Part shown: in pieces, positions 11,814 to 23,359 of the stretch
How positions within the stretch are numbered: position 1 is the first letter of the stretch
How the letters are laid out: every line of letters starts with the position of its first letter
Source: Cordilura impudica
Lineage: Eukaryota; Arthropoda; Insecta; Diptera; Scathophagidae
Assembly: GCA_963682025.1 (NCBI GenBank)
Contig: OY821521.1
Span: 163,403,355 to 163,467,354 of the forward strand
Direction: 5' to 3'
Length of the DNA stretch: 64,000 bases
Program-made: the position numbers and the translations under genes
Notes under the pieces: generated by a model
Database searches by the model: none
Seen by the model: the letters and a program-made list of their open reading frames with translations, nothing else
What the model was told of the DNA's origin: nothing

Positions 11814-13225
11814 TCATTCGTCTTGTGTATGGACAACGTCAAACACTGCTTTGAAGTTGTAACGCGATTTTCTTTATGTTCCTTTCAAAGTTTATGATTT
11901 AAATTCAAACTGACAAAACCATATGTCTATGTCATCAACAAATTCTCGCACTTTTTGGACTTATTGATCCGCCCTCATAGCTAGTGGAAGTTATAATCGA
12001 TGCCACATTCTGACAATTTCTACTATTCTTTTTTCAGTTTTATAATTTCATAGTTTTGTTGAAAATAAACTGCCACCCTAATCTACCATAAGAGATTTTA
12101 TTTGTCTGTCTTCAAAGTTTTCCGTTTGTTTGTTTAACGTTTTTATATTTTTTTATTTTCCTCTGATAACTAGGATATTATTTTAAACAACATGATCCTA
12201 TTAAAAGTTTTTTGTCTAAAACTTAATGCTTTTTGAACGATGATAATAACATGAATGCCAGGCTATTCCTGCTTCCGTTGCTGCTGATGCTGATGTTATA
12301 AGTTCATATGCGATACGATAGTTTTCTGCCAATATTTGTTATACATTTAATTTTTACTATTTGACTTTCGGTATTTGTCTTCAATTCCATACAATTGTTT
12401 TTATTTCACATTCATTCCTGATAAAACTACAGGCATGTTCATCGCTCAATATAAACTTTATATATATTCGTATATATCTCTGGGGAGAGAGAGGGAGAGA
12501 GAGCTAGAAAAAATTACTGGATTTTGACAATGCGTTTTAAGTTTGCTTAAAACTATTGTTTGATTTTGCGATTTTATTTTATATATTATTTGAGCGATTA
12601 TTTGCTTTTACTTTATATTGCTATTGAGTCTGTAGAGAAAAAGTTATATGCATAGACAAAAAAAAATTAAAAAAAATAAACCATATCGAACCATTATCAT
12701 GGGAATAAAATTTTCGATTATTTGAAGAAAAAAATAAATATATACACGAGGAAGGTCTTAGAAGTTTACGGCTAGACATGAAAATGGTAGCAGTTGTTTG
12801 AAAAATTTACTGAGGTAAAAATGGTTAACATTTGAAAACGCCATTTTGTTTTAGTATATGTTTGACCGCCATCAATAGGGGACGCTCTTAGCGAATTTTA
12901 AAAAAGTGGTGACAGTTTTTTCAAACAATTGTTTCATTTGAAAGGCCGCAAACCCGAGCTTGGCTGTTATGTAAGGTAGTCTGTTCCGTCATTTCCATAT
13001 GTTAAAAATTGGGTGGCAAAGTGTAAAAGAGGACTTGGTGAAGAAAATCTGAAATTGATATACAATCGATTAGTTGCGCCCAAGCTGAATAACACTCAAA
13101 GCAATCATTTGGACATTAAAAGGATGTGCGCTAGATAAGTGTCGAATTTCCACAAAAAAGAAAGATTATTGAGAATTTGAATTTTATCAAAAAAAAAAAA
13201 AAAAATTGAGATTATGATACACAAT
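11814..13225. other. Intergenic sequence, no gene recognised
   Basis: Holds a short GA-rich tract (about 12483-12506) and poly-A runs near 12660 and 13190. I see no ORF with recognisable domains, no terminal repeats and no RNA gene. Confidence 0.6.
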
Positions 13226-13642
13226 TTTTATACCCTATACCAGTATTTGGTCGGGTAATAATGGCTTTCTGCTGATGTTTGTAGCTACCAAAAATGTTTG
13301 ATCTAGACCCATGTTTTATAATATCGATCGAATCAGTTTTGGCCTAACGAAGAATCACTTTATGAGTCCATTTAGCGATGTCCGTCTGTCCGTCCTTTCG
13401 TCCGTCCGTCTATGTATCCATATAAACCTTATAGACGAGGCAAATATGCATATGTTTTAATGGATTTAGTATATTAGCTTCTATCCATCATCCAGTAAAC
13501 GCTATTGAAATCGGTGAAAATCGGTTCATGTTCAGACCTACAAATGACCCCTATGAGATCGACTTAAATTGCCATAAGTTCCATATTATCATATAGATCT
13601 CTCAAATTGGATCTGTGTATATTTATTATATCCATTTATCAG

Positions 13643-16324
13643 TTTTTTTTTTTTTTTTTTAACTTCTATTTATTTATTGGATCTTTCTTAGAAAATAAGA
13701 ATAAGTATTAAAATCTTAAATTAACTAATAATTTCTGGATCTATTGCCATTGCAATAGAAGATCCATTTTTCTTTTCGTAAAGGTTTATATATCATGTAA
13801 TTCCACAAGGGAAAATGTGTCGACCCTCTTGAGGCGAATGTGTCCACTATAAGATAGCAGGTCCTGTGCAAGAGGATTTGGATGTGATTGTAGTTTTCGT
13901 ATGTAGTTGGAGCAGGATGTATTTATTTCATCGCGAATAAATGGAATATTAAGGTCCTTATGAATATTTGCGTTACGAATATACCACGGGTCACCAGTAA
14001 TAAGTCGCAATATTTTATTTTGTCTTCTTTGTAATTTCTGTATATTGGATGCCGAAGATGTTCCCCATAGTTGGATTCCATACGTCCATATTGGCTTAAT
14101 AATAGCTTTGTAGAGTAGAACCTTGTAGCTTAGATTGAGATCGGAGTGAGGGCAAAGGAGCCACTGTAACTGTGATGTTTTAAGTTTAAGTTGTGTGCAT
14201 TTGGATTCTATGTATTTTGACCAGGTAAGGCGACGATCGAGGTGTATACCAAGATATTTTATATTATTTTGTTCGGGTATATCTATGTTATTTATCTTCA
14301 GTTTGGGACAGTTACCCATTCTCAAGGTGAAGGTAACATGTGCGCACTTAGATGGATTTACTTTTATTTTCCATTTGTTGAGCCATTTTTCGAGTTCTTT
14401 AATATGAGCCTGTAAATAACTTGAAGCAATTGCTGGATTTTTATGTACACTTATAAACGCTGTATCGTCTGCAAAAGTTGACGTGTGAATCAGGTTATTT
14501 GTGGGCATATCCGAAGTATAAAGTATATATATGAGAGGACCTAGTATACTGCCTTGGGGAACTCCAGCTGTAATTTTTCGTGAGTCTGAGATGTGATCTT
14601 TGTACTTTACTACAAATGACCGGTCTAGGAGGTAGTTTCGCAGTAACTTGTGGGTGTTTTGGGGTAACAGGGAGCTTATTTTATATAATAGCCCATCATG
14701 CCAGACCTTGTCAAAGGCTTGGGAAATGTCTATGAAGAGTGAGGAGCAATAGAGTTTGTCTTCGAAAGCCTTTCTGATAAGAGTAACTATGCGATGGACC
14801 TGTTCTATAGTACCGTGATCCTTTCGAAATCCAAACTGATGCATTGGAATGATGTGGCAATCGTTTAAATGTGGGGTCAGAGCATTCAAAAATACTTTCT
14901 CAAAAAGCTTGGATAAAATTGAGAGTAAGCTTATCGGGCGATAGGATGAGACTTGGCTAGCGTCCTTTCCTGGCTTAGGTATCATAATTATTTCTGATAT
15001 TTTCCATGATTTAGGGTAGAATCCAGTTCGCAAGATGGAATTGAAAATGAATAAAACTAGTTTAAGGGCAGATGTTGGTAGCACATAAATCATTTTTCCT
15101 GAAATTTTGTCCATGCCCGGGGATTTATTTGTTTTCAGTTTTTTAATTGCTGAAGTTAAGGACGAGAATCGAATTTTCATTGGTGAAACAACCAGGTCTT
15201 CAATAGTTGGTAAAGTTATGTCAGAGCTGGAAATATTAGGTGTGAACACTCTTTCTAGGTGATCGGCAAAAACTTCGGCTTTATCTTTATGGGACCTAGC
15301 CCAATTACCATCGCTATAACGAATAGCAGATTTGTAGCTAGTTGGGTTTTTAAGTTTTTTTGTGGCTTTCCAAAGACTATAGTCCGTGGATTTTGTTGGA
15401 TCTAGATCTTCTAGATATGACTTTAGAGCTGACTGTTTGTTTTCCAAAAGAGCACTATGAAGGGTCCTTTGACAGCGGTTAAGTTGTCTTTTCAAGGTAG
15501 GAGAGCGGTATAGTTGCCATTGTCTTCTAAGATTTCTCTTTTCTTTTATAAGATTTTCGATGGTTGTTGAATATTTATTATTTTTAATGTCGACGTAGCT
15601 TTTAAGCGGAGTAGCTACTTTTGCTGCCGTTGATATTATTTCAGAGAATACGTTTACAGTATCTTGTATTTCATCATCGGATATAAGTGAAATATTGTGA
15701 TTTAAGTGGGAGCTTATATACTTTCTGTATTTGAGCCAGTTAGTATGTCTATTAGGAAAACAGAAAGGTTTTGCGATGGTTTGACCAATCAGCATTGTTA
15801 AAATAGTGGGAGAGTGGTCAGAAGACAGGTCGAACAAAGAGATTGTCGAAAGCTGATCTCCCCTGATGTTCTTAATGACTGCAAAATCGATTAAATCAGG
15901 AGTCTTTTTTAGGTCTGAAGGCCAATAAGTGGACTGTCCTCCAGATATAACGTCAAGTTTTAGAGTTGATATAGCTTTAAATAGCTGTCTGCCCTTAGGA
16001 GTAGTGAGTCGTGAGCCCCAAAATGTGTGCTTTGCGTTGCAATCTCCTGCTGCTATGAATTTATTTCCTAGAATTTTGTAAAAAGTAATGAATTGATCAT
16101 CTGTTATTTTGTGTCTTGGGGGACAGTATATAGAGGATATGATGGTGTTTGAGGCTGAGAGACAGATTGATGAGGCTTGAAGGTGGTCAGTTCTATATTC
16201 CAGCAATGGGAAATGGCTAATTTGGTTATTAATTATTATGACTGCACCACCACACGCTTTACCACTTGGATGTTTGGTGTCGTATATGGAGTATCCTTTA
16301 ATTCGAAAACAGTTTTTTAACGTA
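13643..16324 (-). mobile_element. Jockey-clade non-LTR retrotransposon, 5'-truncated
   Basis: The minus-strand element ends in a poly-A tail, seen as an 18-T run at 13643-13660. It is flanked by the 9-bp direct repeat ATTTATCAG (13634-13642 and 16325-16333). It begins inside the endonuclease domain of ORF2, so ORF1 and the 5' UTR are absent, as expected of incomplete reverse transcription. A 3' UTR of about 120 bp lies between the ORF2 stop and the tail. Confidence 0.92.
13786..16323 (-). CDS. Jockey-clade ORF2: endonuclease (N-terminally truncated) and reverse transcriptase
   Basis: The open frame has no internal stop from the 5' truncation point to 13786. The first Met is at 16206, but in-frame homologous sequence continues about 39 codons upstream (GYSIYDTKHPSGKACGG), so the Met is not the true start. 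Endonuclease motifs are YCPPRHKITDDQF, GDCNAKHTFWGS and SSDHSPT. Reverse transcriptase motifs in order are NKSPGMDKISG, MIPKPGK, SYRPISLLSILSKLFEK, HQFGFRKDHGT, FIDISQAFDKVWH, GVPQGSILGP, the catalytic FADDTAF and YLGIHLDRRLTW. There is no RNase H domain, consistent with jockey. It acts by target-primed reverse transcription. Lack of stops plus an intact 9-bp target duplication suggest a recent insertion, but the truncated copy cannot move itself. Confidence 0.92.
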   Translation of the reverse strand, partial: TLKNCFRIKGYSIYDTKHPSGKACGGAVIIINNQISHFPLLEYRTDHLQASSICLSASNTIISSIYCPPRHKITDDQFITFYKILGNKFIAAGDCNAKHTFWGSRLTTPKGRQLFKAISTLKLDVISGGQSTYWPSDLKKTPDLIDFAVIKNIRGDQLSTISLFDLSSDHSPTILTMLIGQTIAKPFCFPNRHTNWLKYRKYISSHLNHNISLISDDEIQDTVNVFSEIISTAAKVATPLKSYVDIKNNKYSTTIENLIKEKRNLRRQWQLYRSPTLKRQLNRCQRTLHSALLENKQSALKSYLEDLDPTKSTDYSLWKATKKLKNPTSYKSAIRYSDGNWARSHKDKAEVFADHLERVFTPNISSSDITLPTIEDLVVSPMKIRFSSLTSAIKKLKTNKSPGMDKISGKMIYVLPTSALKLVLFIFNSILRTGFYPKSWKISEIIMIPKPGKDASQVSSYRPISLLSILSKLFEKVFLNALTPHLNDCHIIPMHQFGFRKDHGTIEQVHRIVTLIRKAFEDKLYCSSLFIDISQAFDKVWHDGLLYKISSLLPQNTHKLLRNYLLDRSFVVKYKDHISDSRKITAGVPQGSILGPLIYILYTSDMPTNNLIHTSTFADDTAFISVHKNPAIASSYLQAHIKELEKWLNKWKIKVNPSKCAHVTFTLRMGNCPKLKINNIDIPEQNNIKYLGIHLDRRLTWSKYIESKCTQLKLKTSQLQWLLCPHSDLNLSYKVLLYKAIIKPIWTYGIQLWGTSSASNIQKLQRRQNKILRLITGDPWYIRNANIHKDLNIPFIRDEINTSCSNYIRKLQSHPNPLAQDLLSYSGHIRLKRVDTFSLVELHDI

Positions 16325-16726
16325 ATTTATCAGTAGTCGAAAAATAAACCCTATTGGACAATGGCTAGTCATAGCCCCCGCATGAAGCTGATTCCCGATC
16401 TTCACTTAAATCTATCAAAAAAAAACAAAAATATTGCACAGATTTCTCTCAAATTTGGTTTGTATATGTTTATGCAAAAACTAAGTGACCTTACCAAATA
16501 TGGTCAGTATCGCTCCATTATTCGTGCTAGTCCCCATATAAAGATAGCATCCGATGTGAACTTTTCATATCCGAAGACAACAAATTAATAACAATGACAT
16601 TAGAATTTGCTTTAGGTTTATTTTCTATACCTAATTTGTTGGACCTAAGAGTTAGGTTCCCTAAACGCATGATATAGGGTATCGTATAGTCGGTCTAGAC
16701 CGGCTATAATTTTCGTATTTGTTTTT

Positions 16727-17087
16727 TAATAGATTCCAGCTCTCGAAATTCGAGTGCAATTTCTAGGCAACTTTATTTTTCAACTTAGCCAATTCACAAA
16801 CATTTTTTGGTTTATTATTATTGTTAATGAAGATAACAAACTTATTTTCAAACATATTAACAACTTAATAAACACACACGTAGCATATGTATAATTTTAT
16901 GTATGTGTTAGTAGCAACTTTAAATGCAATTTACTCAAAATACAGGACAAAATTTAAAAAGCTGTATATCTGGAGAACAGCTAAAAAGAAATACCTTTCA
17001 GATAATATACGTTTAGTCAAAATCGGGATAAAATGGTAGAACAAAAAATCGGTCACAAGAAATCGCCTAGCCTATTAATATTATAGA
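16727..17087 (-). mobile_element. Non-autonomous Helitron, group C, copy 1
   Basis: Same sequence as 44841-45214 and 53283-53667. The minus-strand 5' end reads TCTATAATATTAATAGGC. The 3' hairpin is CTCGAATTTCGAG, about 12 nt from the end. In this copy the terminal CTAG has mutated. It contains TATGTATGTGTTAGTAGCAA and no coding capacity. Confidence 0.65.
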
Positions 17088-17291
17088 TTTATCTCGTGTT
17101 TTGTTTTCACAAGATATATTATTTCCGAAGATTACCACTAGCCTACTGTTAACAATTATTCGCAGTAAAATTTACTTTAATGGCCCCATAACTCCAGAAG
17201 TATGTAATATTAAGTAAAATTAAATTCGTTGGATAGACCTTCAACATATTATTCACTGTAGCTTTAATAGAAATATTAAAAGAAATAAGGT

Positions 17292-18260
17292 CATTATAGT
17301 CGGTCTAGTCCGACTATATTATATGTTGATTATAGAATATATGCATTAGGGTTAGTCACTTTTTTGACTTCTGTCGAATATCGAATTGCTCGCAATATGA
17401 TGTAGGGCATGGAAAACCATGAAGAACTGCATGTTTATTTTTTTGAAATGGTAAAAAAACCTTCCCCGTTAAACGCATTTACTTTTGCTAGAAATAAAAA
17501 AAAAATTCGAGCAAAAGTAAACGCATTGCACGGGGAAGTTTTTTCACCATTTCCAAAAACTAAACATGCAGTTCTTCATAGTTTTCCATGCCGTACCTCA
17601 TACCGCGAGAGCATTCTTCGCAAAAAAGTGACTAACCCTAATATGCATATACCAAATTTGAGTGGCATTTTTGCCTGCAGATTTGAAAATGTTCATATCG
17701 TATGCTTTATCTACGAGGCGTCGAAAATGGACCGATACTGACCATATTTCTTAGAATCACTTATATTTCGCTAAAACATATTGAGCACCAAATTTGAGAA
17801 AAATTAGCGCAATATTTTTATTTTTCGATAAATGTTAGGTAAGGTCGGGAAGCAGCTTTATATGGGGGCTATGACTAAGTCTAAGTCTAAGTCCTACAGT
17901 TACTACTAATTACTGGATATGGTAAGCACACTCAAACCAAATTTGACCGAGATCTACACGATAATTTGGATCTTATGGCAATTTAAGCCTCATTTAAGTC
18001 ATTTGTACTGGACTAGTTCTCAACATGTACAAATTTTCACCAATATAAACGGTATTCATCTTATGGCCAATAAAAGCTTATATACAAAATTTGATCAAAA
18101 TGTATTCATATTTTCGACTATAAGTTTTATTAAAGTTTTTAGGCGGACAGACAGACAGACGGATGGACGGACATCGCTAAATCGAAAGTGATTCTCAGTC
18201 GATCGGTATATTAAAAGGTGGGATTAGGTCGAATATTTTTGGTAGTTACCTTAGTTACCT
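17292..18260 (-). mobile_element. mini-me/DINE-1-type element, family D, diverged and interrupted
   Basis: Starts with the family's terminal palindrome (AGTCGGTCTAGTCCGACT at about 17298) and continues after the MITE as the reverse complement of the family body: GATCGGGAAGCAGC-like sequence near 17850, then the GRCR block GACAGACAGACGGATGGACG at about 18145. It ends near a remnant of the TATACCC terminus. Substitutions are more numerous than in other copies. Confidence 0.65.
17347..17640. mobile_element. Fold-back hAT-type MITE with 8-bp target duplication
   Basis: Termini TAGGGTTAGTCACTTTTTTG and its inverse; inverted arms of about 140 bp cover nearly the whole 294 bp. The perfect 8-bp direct repeat ATATGCAT flanks it (17339-17346, 17641-17648). 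TAGGG ends plus an 8-bp duplication fit hAT. Inserted in the family D element around it. Confidence 0.85.
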
Positions 18261-18261
18261 T

Positions 18262-19290
18262 ACCCTTACCCCATTCATAGCTTTCCCCCTAAACATGAAA
18301 TTTGTATCAAAATATACAAATTTAATGATGGAGTTCAAATGAAGGTTATTTCGAAGACGTATCAAGTTTATTGAGTTTTAGACTTGGGAAATACTGACTT
18401 TTTAATTTTACGGTCATCAAAGTGCCCGTTAAACTAAAAATTTTTTTAGTAGGCTGAAACTTTTCTGAAGTAATTTAAATAAAAAACATTATATTTCATA
18501 ATATCATTATGTGGATAAAATCCATTTCAACGACCACATACCAACGAGAGATCAGCAATGAATCGTTTGTTTGCTACTCGTAGTAAGTCATGAAATTTTA
18601 AATATAAGTGAGTAGAGATAATTGAAATTTAACTACTCTGATGTACTCATATTTAAAACATGAATGTAAATATGAATCCGACATCGACATCGTACTCATG
18701 CCATCGCAAATCTGTTTGATGCATAAATCTTCTAAGTTTGATTTAAAATTTTACGAAAATACTTATAATACTTAGAACTGATTCAACTCATTCAACTCAT
18801 ACATGTGCAAATATTTCTATATTTATACATATATAACTACCACAGTAATGTAACAAGGCAAACGCATAACCTCACAAAGAACATTTTAATTTTCGTATTA
18901 AAATTATATTTATTTTGCATTGTCTATACGCATTGGCTGAAGGAAAGTCCAAATCAACAACATTATAAATGTTGATAAGTATAAGTATCAGGACAACCTC
19001 AAACTTTAGAGTGGATATGTGGTTCGACAACATTTCAATAAGTATTAATGCGTATGAGTACAATAAACTATGATTCATGATTCAACTCTACTTACTTTTT
19101 CTATAAGAAGTCATATATAGCTTTAAGAGCTGCAAAAATGGAAAAACTCATTTTTCATGAAACGTTTTAATAACCATCAAAGAAACAGAGTCCATCACTG
19201 CCCGTATTCCAATGTTTAGAATCTACCCTCGTTTGATTTTGTGAATGCGAGTACGATAATTTTCGTTGAACATCTTATAAAACCAGGAAA
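18262..19290. other. Intergenic sequence, no gene recognised
   Basis: AT-rich sequence with repeated AACTCATT/ACTCAT words around 18780-18810. No terminal repeats or domain-bearing ORF found. Confidence 0.5.
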
Positions 19291-19299
19291 AAACACTCC

Positions 19300-20110
19300 T
19301 GGTCTGAGTACTACTTCAGGATAGGGGCGACCTGACTGCAGTGTATAAATGCCGCTTCTTCACTGATGGCTAAAACCAGGGTTTTCATGTCGGTGGGTAC
19401 GTCTTCTGTGATTTTAATATTCAGCTTTCTTTTTGACTACCGGACGATACTAGTATGCTTCAGGCGGAGATTCCGAAGATCAGGGAAGATTGTAGGATTA
19501 TATATGCGCATAGCGTTAGTGAAATTTTGGGCCATTTTGTCAAATGCCAGGCGGCACTTCTCTCCCTTAACAATCACACCACATGTTGCAATCTAGTAGG
19601 ACAAGGCTAGGAAGATATGTGAAAGCTGAGTCGCCTTTTGGTGATTCCACTAGTATAAGTCCCCAGCCAGAGGAATTTTTACGTTAATGAAAAGGCAGAC
19701 GAACTGGACAAGGTTCTGCTCTTTATAGTTTTTTGGTGAAACCATTATCGGAGATATCTACGAGCAGCGAAAATATATTTGAGATCTTTAAAACTGGCCT
19801 GTTTATAAGTTCAGACTAAATCTTTCCTCAGTAGGAGTATGAGGGACATATTAAGGCTTACGGCAGTAATGACGGGTCATTAGCTGATCGGTAAACACCC
19901 TTGTAGATTCCCTAGCTGCGGAAACTTTGCGAGTGTGAAGGTTTGTGCTATATCTTAATACCTCAGGTTGGGCCTTACACTTTTGAAATACCCCTATCGA
20001 GTCGTGGGGTTTTGACTGCCATTGCGATGTCCAAAAATTCTACAGGTTGAGCCCCACCAATTATTTTCTCTTCTCAAACTTAACAATATTTCAAACTCTT
20101 TGGAGTTTGT
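19300..20110 (+). pseudogene. LINE ORF2 C-terminal remnant with RNase H domain (I/R1/LOA-like), decayed
   Basis: Translated fragments in shifting frames give RFFTDG (19354), the first RNase H acid motif, LQAEIPKIRED (about 19456) with the second, and farther on SRSMRDILRLTAVMTGH followed by IGKH (about 19830-19895). That last block is typical of the region after RNase H in fly I/R1-type LINEs. Stops and frameshifts are frequent. This is a different LINE lineage from the jockey copy at 13643, which has no RNase H. No poly-A tail or target duplication is evident. Confidence 0.6.
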
Positions 20111-20559
20111 GATTGGTGGCTGTTTTGGGGAAGTTCGGTAATTCTGACTATAGCCAGGATATCGCAGCTATGGAATAGTACTGGGACAAGTAAATCGTAA
20201 TAAAAGGAGACTTTGCTGAGAAATAAATATATTTCAACCACTATTAACTTGTATGTTTTTTAGATCGCGTAATTCTTGCAAGACCCTCGTAAGTGTAAGT
20301 TTAATAATTTTCTAACATCTTATATTTTCTAGTCGTTTTAGTATTTGATTAAAACAAAAAATATTAATTTTCATAACTTAATTGCAATGGTTTCACCAGA
20401 AGCAAAGGGACCTGTTTCCTGAATTGTTATAAGTGTTTATTTGCAAATTAAAAACGGCCAACCCGAAGAATGTGATAAACTAAACTTAGATAGATTTCGT
20501 TAGAGATTATATAGCTTGAATTTACACCTAAAACAGCTTCGCATTACCCTATAATTTTA

Positions 20560-21185
20560 AGTTGTAATATGACAGGGGTTGCTTCATATTGAACCTGAGC
20601 CTCAATCATCTAAAAGCGTACAAATCGTAGCTCGTTAAAAAACTGAAGCTGGGCAACCTACCGCAGTGTCGAATTTTCGGTGAGTGGATCTTGGAAAACC
20701 TTGAAGAGCAACCAGAGACAATACAAGAGCTGCCAATGCACCCAGAAGAGTGTACTTTTTTTGTGTGGATTATGGTCGGGAAGAATAATCGGTCCGTATT
20801 TCTTCAAGGATGGTTATGACTGCCTCGTTTCCGTTATTGGTGCCCTCTATCATTATGTGATTTCTAACTTTTTTTTGGCCAAAATACGCGAGCTGAATCT
20901 GGTCGACCACACAGAACGTGAATCAATGGTCCTATTGATAGACAAGTTCTGTGGGCAATTTATCTCAAGTTTCAGACCAGTGATTTGGCCGGCCGCTAAT
21001 TCTTATGGGGTTACTTTAAGATACTCGTCTCTGCCGATGAACCAGCGATAATGGACGCGTTGGAAATCAACATTACACGTGTTAAGTATTAGTGAGATAA
21101 CAAACAAGATTTTTTGGAAAAGTGTTTCAAAATTGGGCTTCCCGCATGGAACACTTAAGTCGTGTTCGTTTTCAAAATTTTAATG
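20560..21185 (+). pseudogene. Tc1/mariner-superfamily transposase remnant (DDE_3-like)
   Basis: The frame at 20680-21051 contains FLCGLWSGRIIGPYFF, a conserved block of one insect mariner-like family. The segment that normally carries QQDGATCH with a catalytic Asp is deleted between NLVDH and TERESM. After PVIWP a frame change occurs; the next frame reads FLWGYFK and the last NWASRMEHLSR, both expected in this family. Upstream, LENLEEQPETIQELPMHPEE also fits with a deletion. This is a dead internal-deletion copy. No terminal inverted repeats were found. Confidence 0.65.
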
Positions 21186-21640
21186 AAATAATATTTAAAA
21201 AGCATTAAAGCATCAAATGAAACTTCCATACACTTAATTTTTTTTTTAATTAAAAACCCAACTCTTAAAACATCACCTGTTATCTTATTTGTCCCAGGTA
21301 ATGACTCAGTACCTTGTTCAACCGTGATATCAATTGGTACACCAAAGCACGGAATATAGTTTCCAACAGATAGTTTTGCAACAGAACGAGCAATAATATC
21401 ACTCAAAGGATAAGTTTCTTGCCAGCGAGAATATCGATCAATAATTGTCAGAATATATTTATAACCATTAGAAAAAGGGAGAGAAGCAACTCAATCTATA
21501 TCACATGTTCAAAATGACCTTTTGGAAATTTCAATAATTTGAACTGCAGTTTTTGTGTACCTGTTTATTTTTGAATTCTGACAATAGTGACAGCTGGCAA
21601 CCCAATCATTTATATACTTCAGAAATCATACTCGGTTAGT
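21155..21640 (-). pseudogene. Gypsy-type LTR retrotransposon integrase fragment
   Basis: On the minus strand, frames interrupted by stops show a zinc-binding tail (SCHYCQNSKINRY), then a core segment with SNGYKYILTIIDRYSRW, and LSDIIARSVAKL followed by FGVPIDIT and EQGTES. In typical integrases the last motif is DQGT/DQGR, so a core acid appears substituted. No LTRs are seen on either side. It overlaps the end of the mariner remnant by a few bases, suggesting one interrupted the other. Confidence 0.6.
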
Positions 21641-21796
21641 GGCCTTTAATTTGGGATCACGTAACTTGGGACCACCTATATTTTTCACCAACAAATTAAA
21701 AAAAAAATTTGAAAAATATATAAAAATGCGTTTTCCTCGGAAACTAAGCCAGATCCAGAAAAAACGGCGTTAATTTGGGATGATTTTGGGATAATA

Positions 21797-22126
21797 TTGG
21801 AGATCTATCAGAGGAGGCTCAGGAAAAAAGGAATGGGGATTACAGATTTTATAGAGAGCGCAATACTAGAAAAATTTCATGAAGTTCCACAAATGAAGAT
21901 CTATATATTTAATATATTATTGGCAACGTCATATCCGTTCATTTCCAGTATTCGAAATTAATGGAATGAAGAGCATCGGGATTTATATGAAGAAGTCAAA
22001 AAACTACTAAAGAACAGAAATAACACAGAACGCAATATGGAATATTTGCAGTCAATATTTGAATCAAATGAATGATAATTATAATTCCCTTTCATTATTT
22101 AAGAACGAAAAACATAGTATTAGTAA
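21797..22126 (+). pseudogene. Transib transposase 3' fragment
   Basis: Nearly the same as 50905-51240 of the intact copy, from GGAGATCTATCAGAGGAGG through the C-terminal codons YLQSIFESNE and the 3' flank ending in ATTAGTAAAAAA. Small indels break the frame around the Glu-containing block (TNEDLF in the intact copy). It is cut at its right end by the AAACAAGTAAGAG terminus. Confidence 0.85.
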
Positions 22127-22205
22127 AAAAACAAGTAAGAGTGTTAAATTCGGCTGTGCCGAATCTTTGATTCCCTCCACCTCGGTTTGGGTATTGATAA
22201 TAATT
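22127..22205 (-). mobile_element. Terminus of a family E mini-me-type element (fragment)
   Basis: AAACAAGTAAGAG followed by the hairpin TTCGGCTGTGCCGAA and CCCTCCACCTCGG, matching the element end at 36001. Only the terminus is recognisable. Confidence 0.7.
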
Positions 22206-22783
22206 GTAAACAAAATATTTGAAAAAGTAAACAATTTGTTAAACTTAATACCAAATTATTTCAGCAAATTCTTTGGTTTGATCTGGATTTTTGTTTATTC
22301 CAAGAGTTGGTATATAGAGCTCTCTCACATTAGTAATTCGCTCTCCAGCGAGGAAAGATCATTTTCGTCTTTTCAATTATTTCGGATAAAAGAAAACACG
22401 TTTCGGTGTTTGCTTTTTGGTCACCGGGGTTGCTGATCGGCATGCATTTAGGTTATATACCTATATGCATGCGTTTCCGGTTATATGACATAATTAGTTA
22501 ATTAATTTAGTTTAAGTTTTTGCAAATTAAATAGCTCGTCCTAACCTCCATTGCGAAGGTAGTGGTTGTGTAAGGTGGCTATACGCATTAATCATGCTAA
22601 TTGGTGATAGCTGTATAGTTTCTTTTAACTGACCAAATAATTCTTCATTGCGGCCGTATAGGTTGGATCGAGTAACAAAATAATAAAAAAAAAAAAGCTC
22701 TCTCAAGTTTTTTGTTAAAATACTGCCATATTTGGAAAATAAAATTCTTTTTTTAAACACTAAAAGGAAGTTTTCACTATTTA
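22206..22783. other. Intergenic sequence, no gene recognised
   Basis: Contains a short near-palindrome around GCATGCATTTAGG/CCTATATGCATGC (22439-22472). No domain-bearing ORF. Confidence 0.5.
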
Positions 22784-23356
22784 CCCCCCTATCTCACATC
22801 ACACTGCAATTGTAAAATCGTTGTGTACGTATTATCAACGAAAAATTGTTCGAATTAGTCGAATCCATCGCCATTAACTGTTATGCTCACACATCTGACT
22901 GCAATCTCATTTTTAAAATGTTGTCGAAGCGTAAACTTGAAAAAATTTGTTCACTTCTCTCTCTTATTTTAAATAGAGTTACCGAGATTACTATACAGGC
23001 ACATGTTTAAGGGAAAATGTTTATATTTATTATTATTAGTATTATTTTAATAATAAATAGTTAATAATATTTATGCTCTATAATTAACAAACTTGCGTTT
23101 TTGTATGCGCATTTCAAAAAATAATTCATTATAATAGATTTAACAAGTTAAAACTTTAATTACAATTTTGCAGAATCCAGTAAATTTGCATTAAATTTAT
23201 GGCAGGGTAACATTAATCATCGTTAGTGTCAGCCACTATTCGCACGAAATATTTGATGCCATTAGTGTGACCATTGCGGAAAATGTGTGTGTATTAGTAA
23301 AAAAATGTGAGTGTATTGAGTTTTTCGAACTTGCAGTGTGATGTGAGATAAGGGGG
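22784..23356. mobile_element. MITE with ~26-bp TIRs and TTA target duplication (PIF/Harbinger-like)
   Basis: Ends CCCCCCTATCTCACATCACA and, inverted, CCCCCTTATCTCACATCACA, continuing to CTGCAA. Flanked by TTA on both sides (22781-22783, 23357-23359). The 573-bp interior has no coding capacity. A TTA duplication suggests PIF/Harbinger, but the TIR sequence alone does not prove it. Confidence 0.75.
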
Positions 23357-23359
23357 TTA

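Larger units (their letters stand above)
13226..16725 (+). mobile_element. mini-me/DINE-1-type element, family D, split by a LINE
   Basis: The left part (13226-13642) has the TATACCC start and the GTCY block near 13380-13412. The right part (16325-16725) resumes with sequence aligning to the second half of the copy at 855 and ends with the CGGTCTAGACCG palindrome near 16690. The two parts join at ATTTATCAG, the target duplicated by the LINE. A diverged end reads TTTTCGTATTTGTTT instead of TTTTCTTACTTGTTT. Confidence 0.8.

Noticed and set aside
13643..13660. Poly-T run as a terminator
   Set aside because: It is the reverse complement of the LINE poly-A tail, bounded by the ATTTATCAG target duplication.
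20680..21051. Intact 123-codon gene
   Set aside because: It is a mariner remnant: the catalytic QQDGATCH-type block is missing and the frame is shifted near its end.
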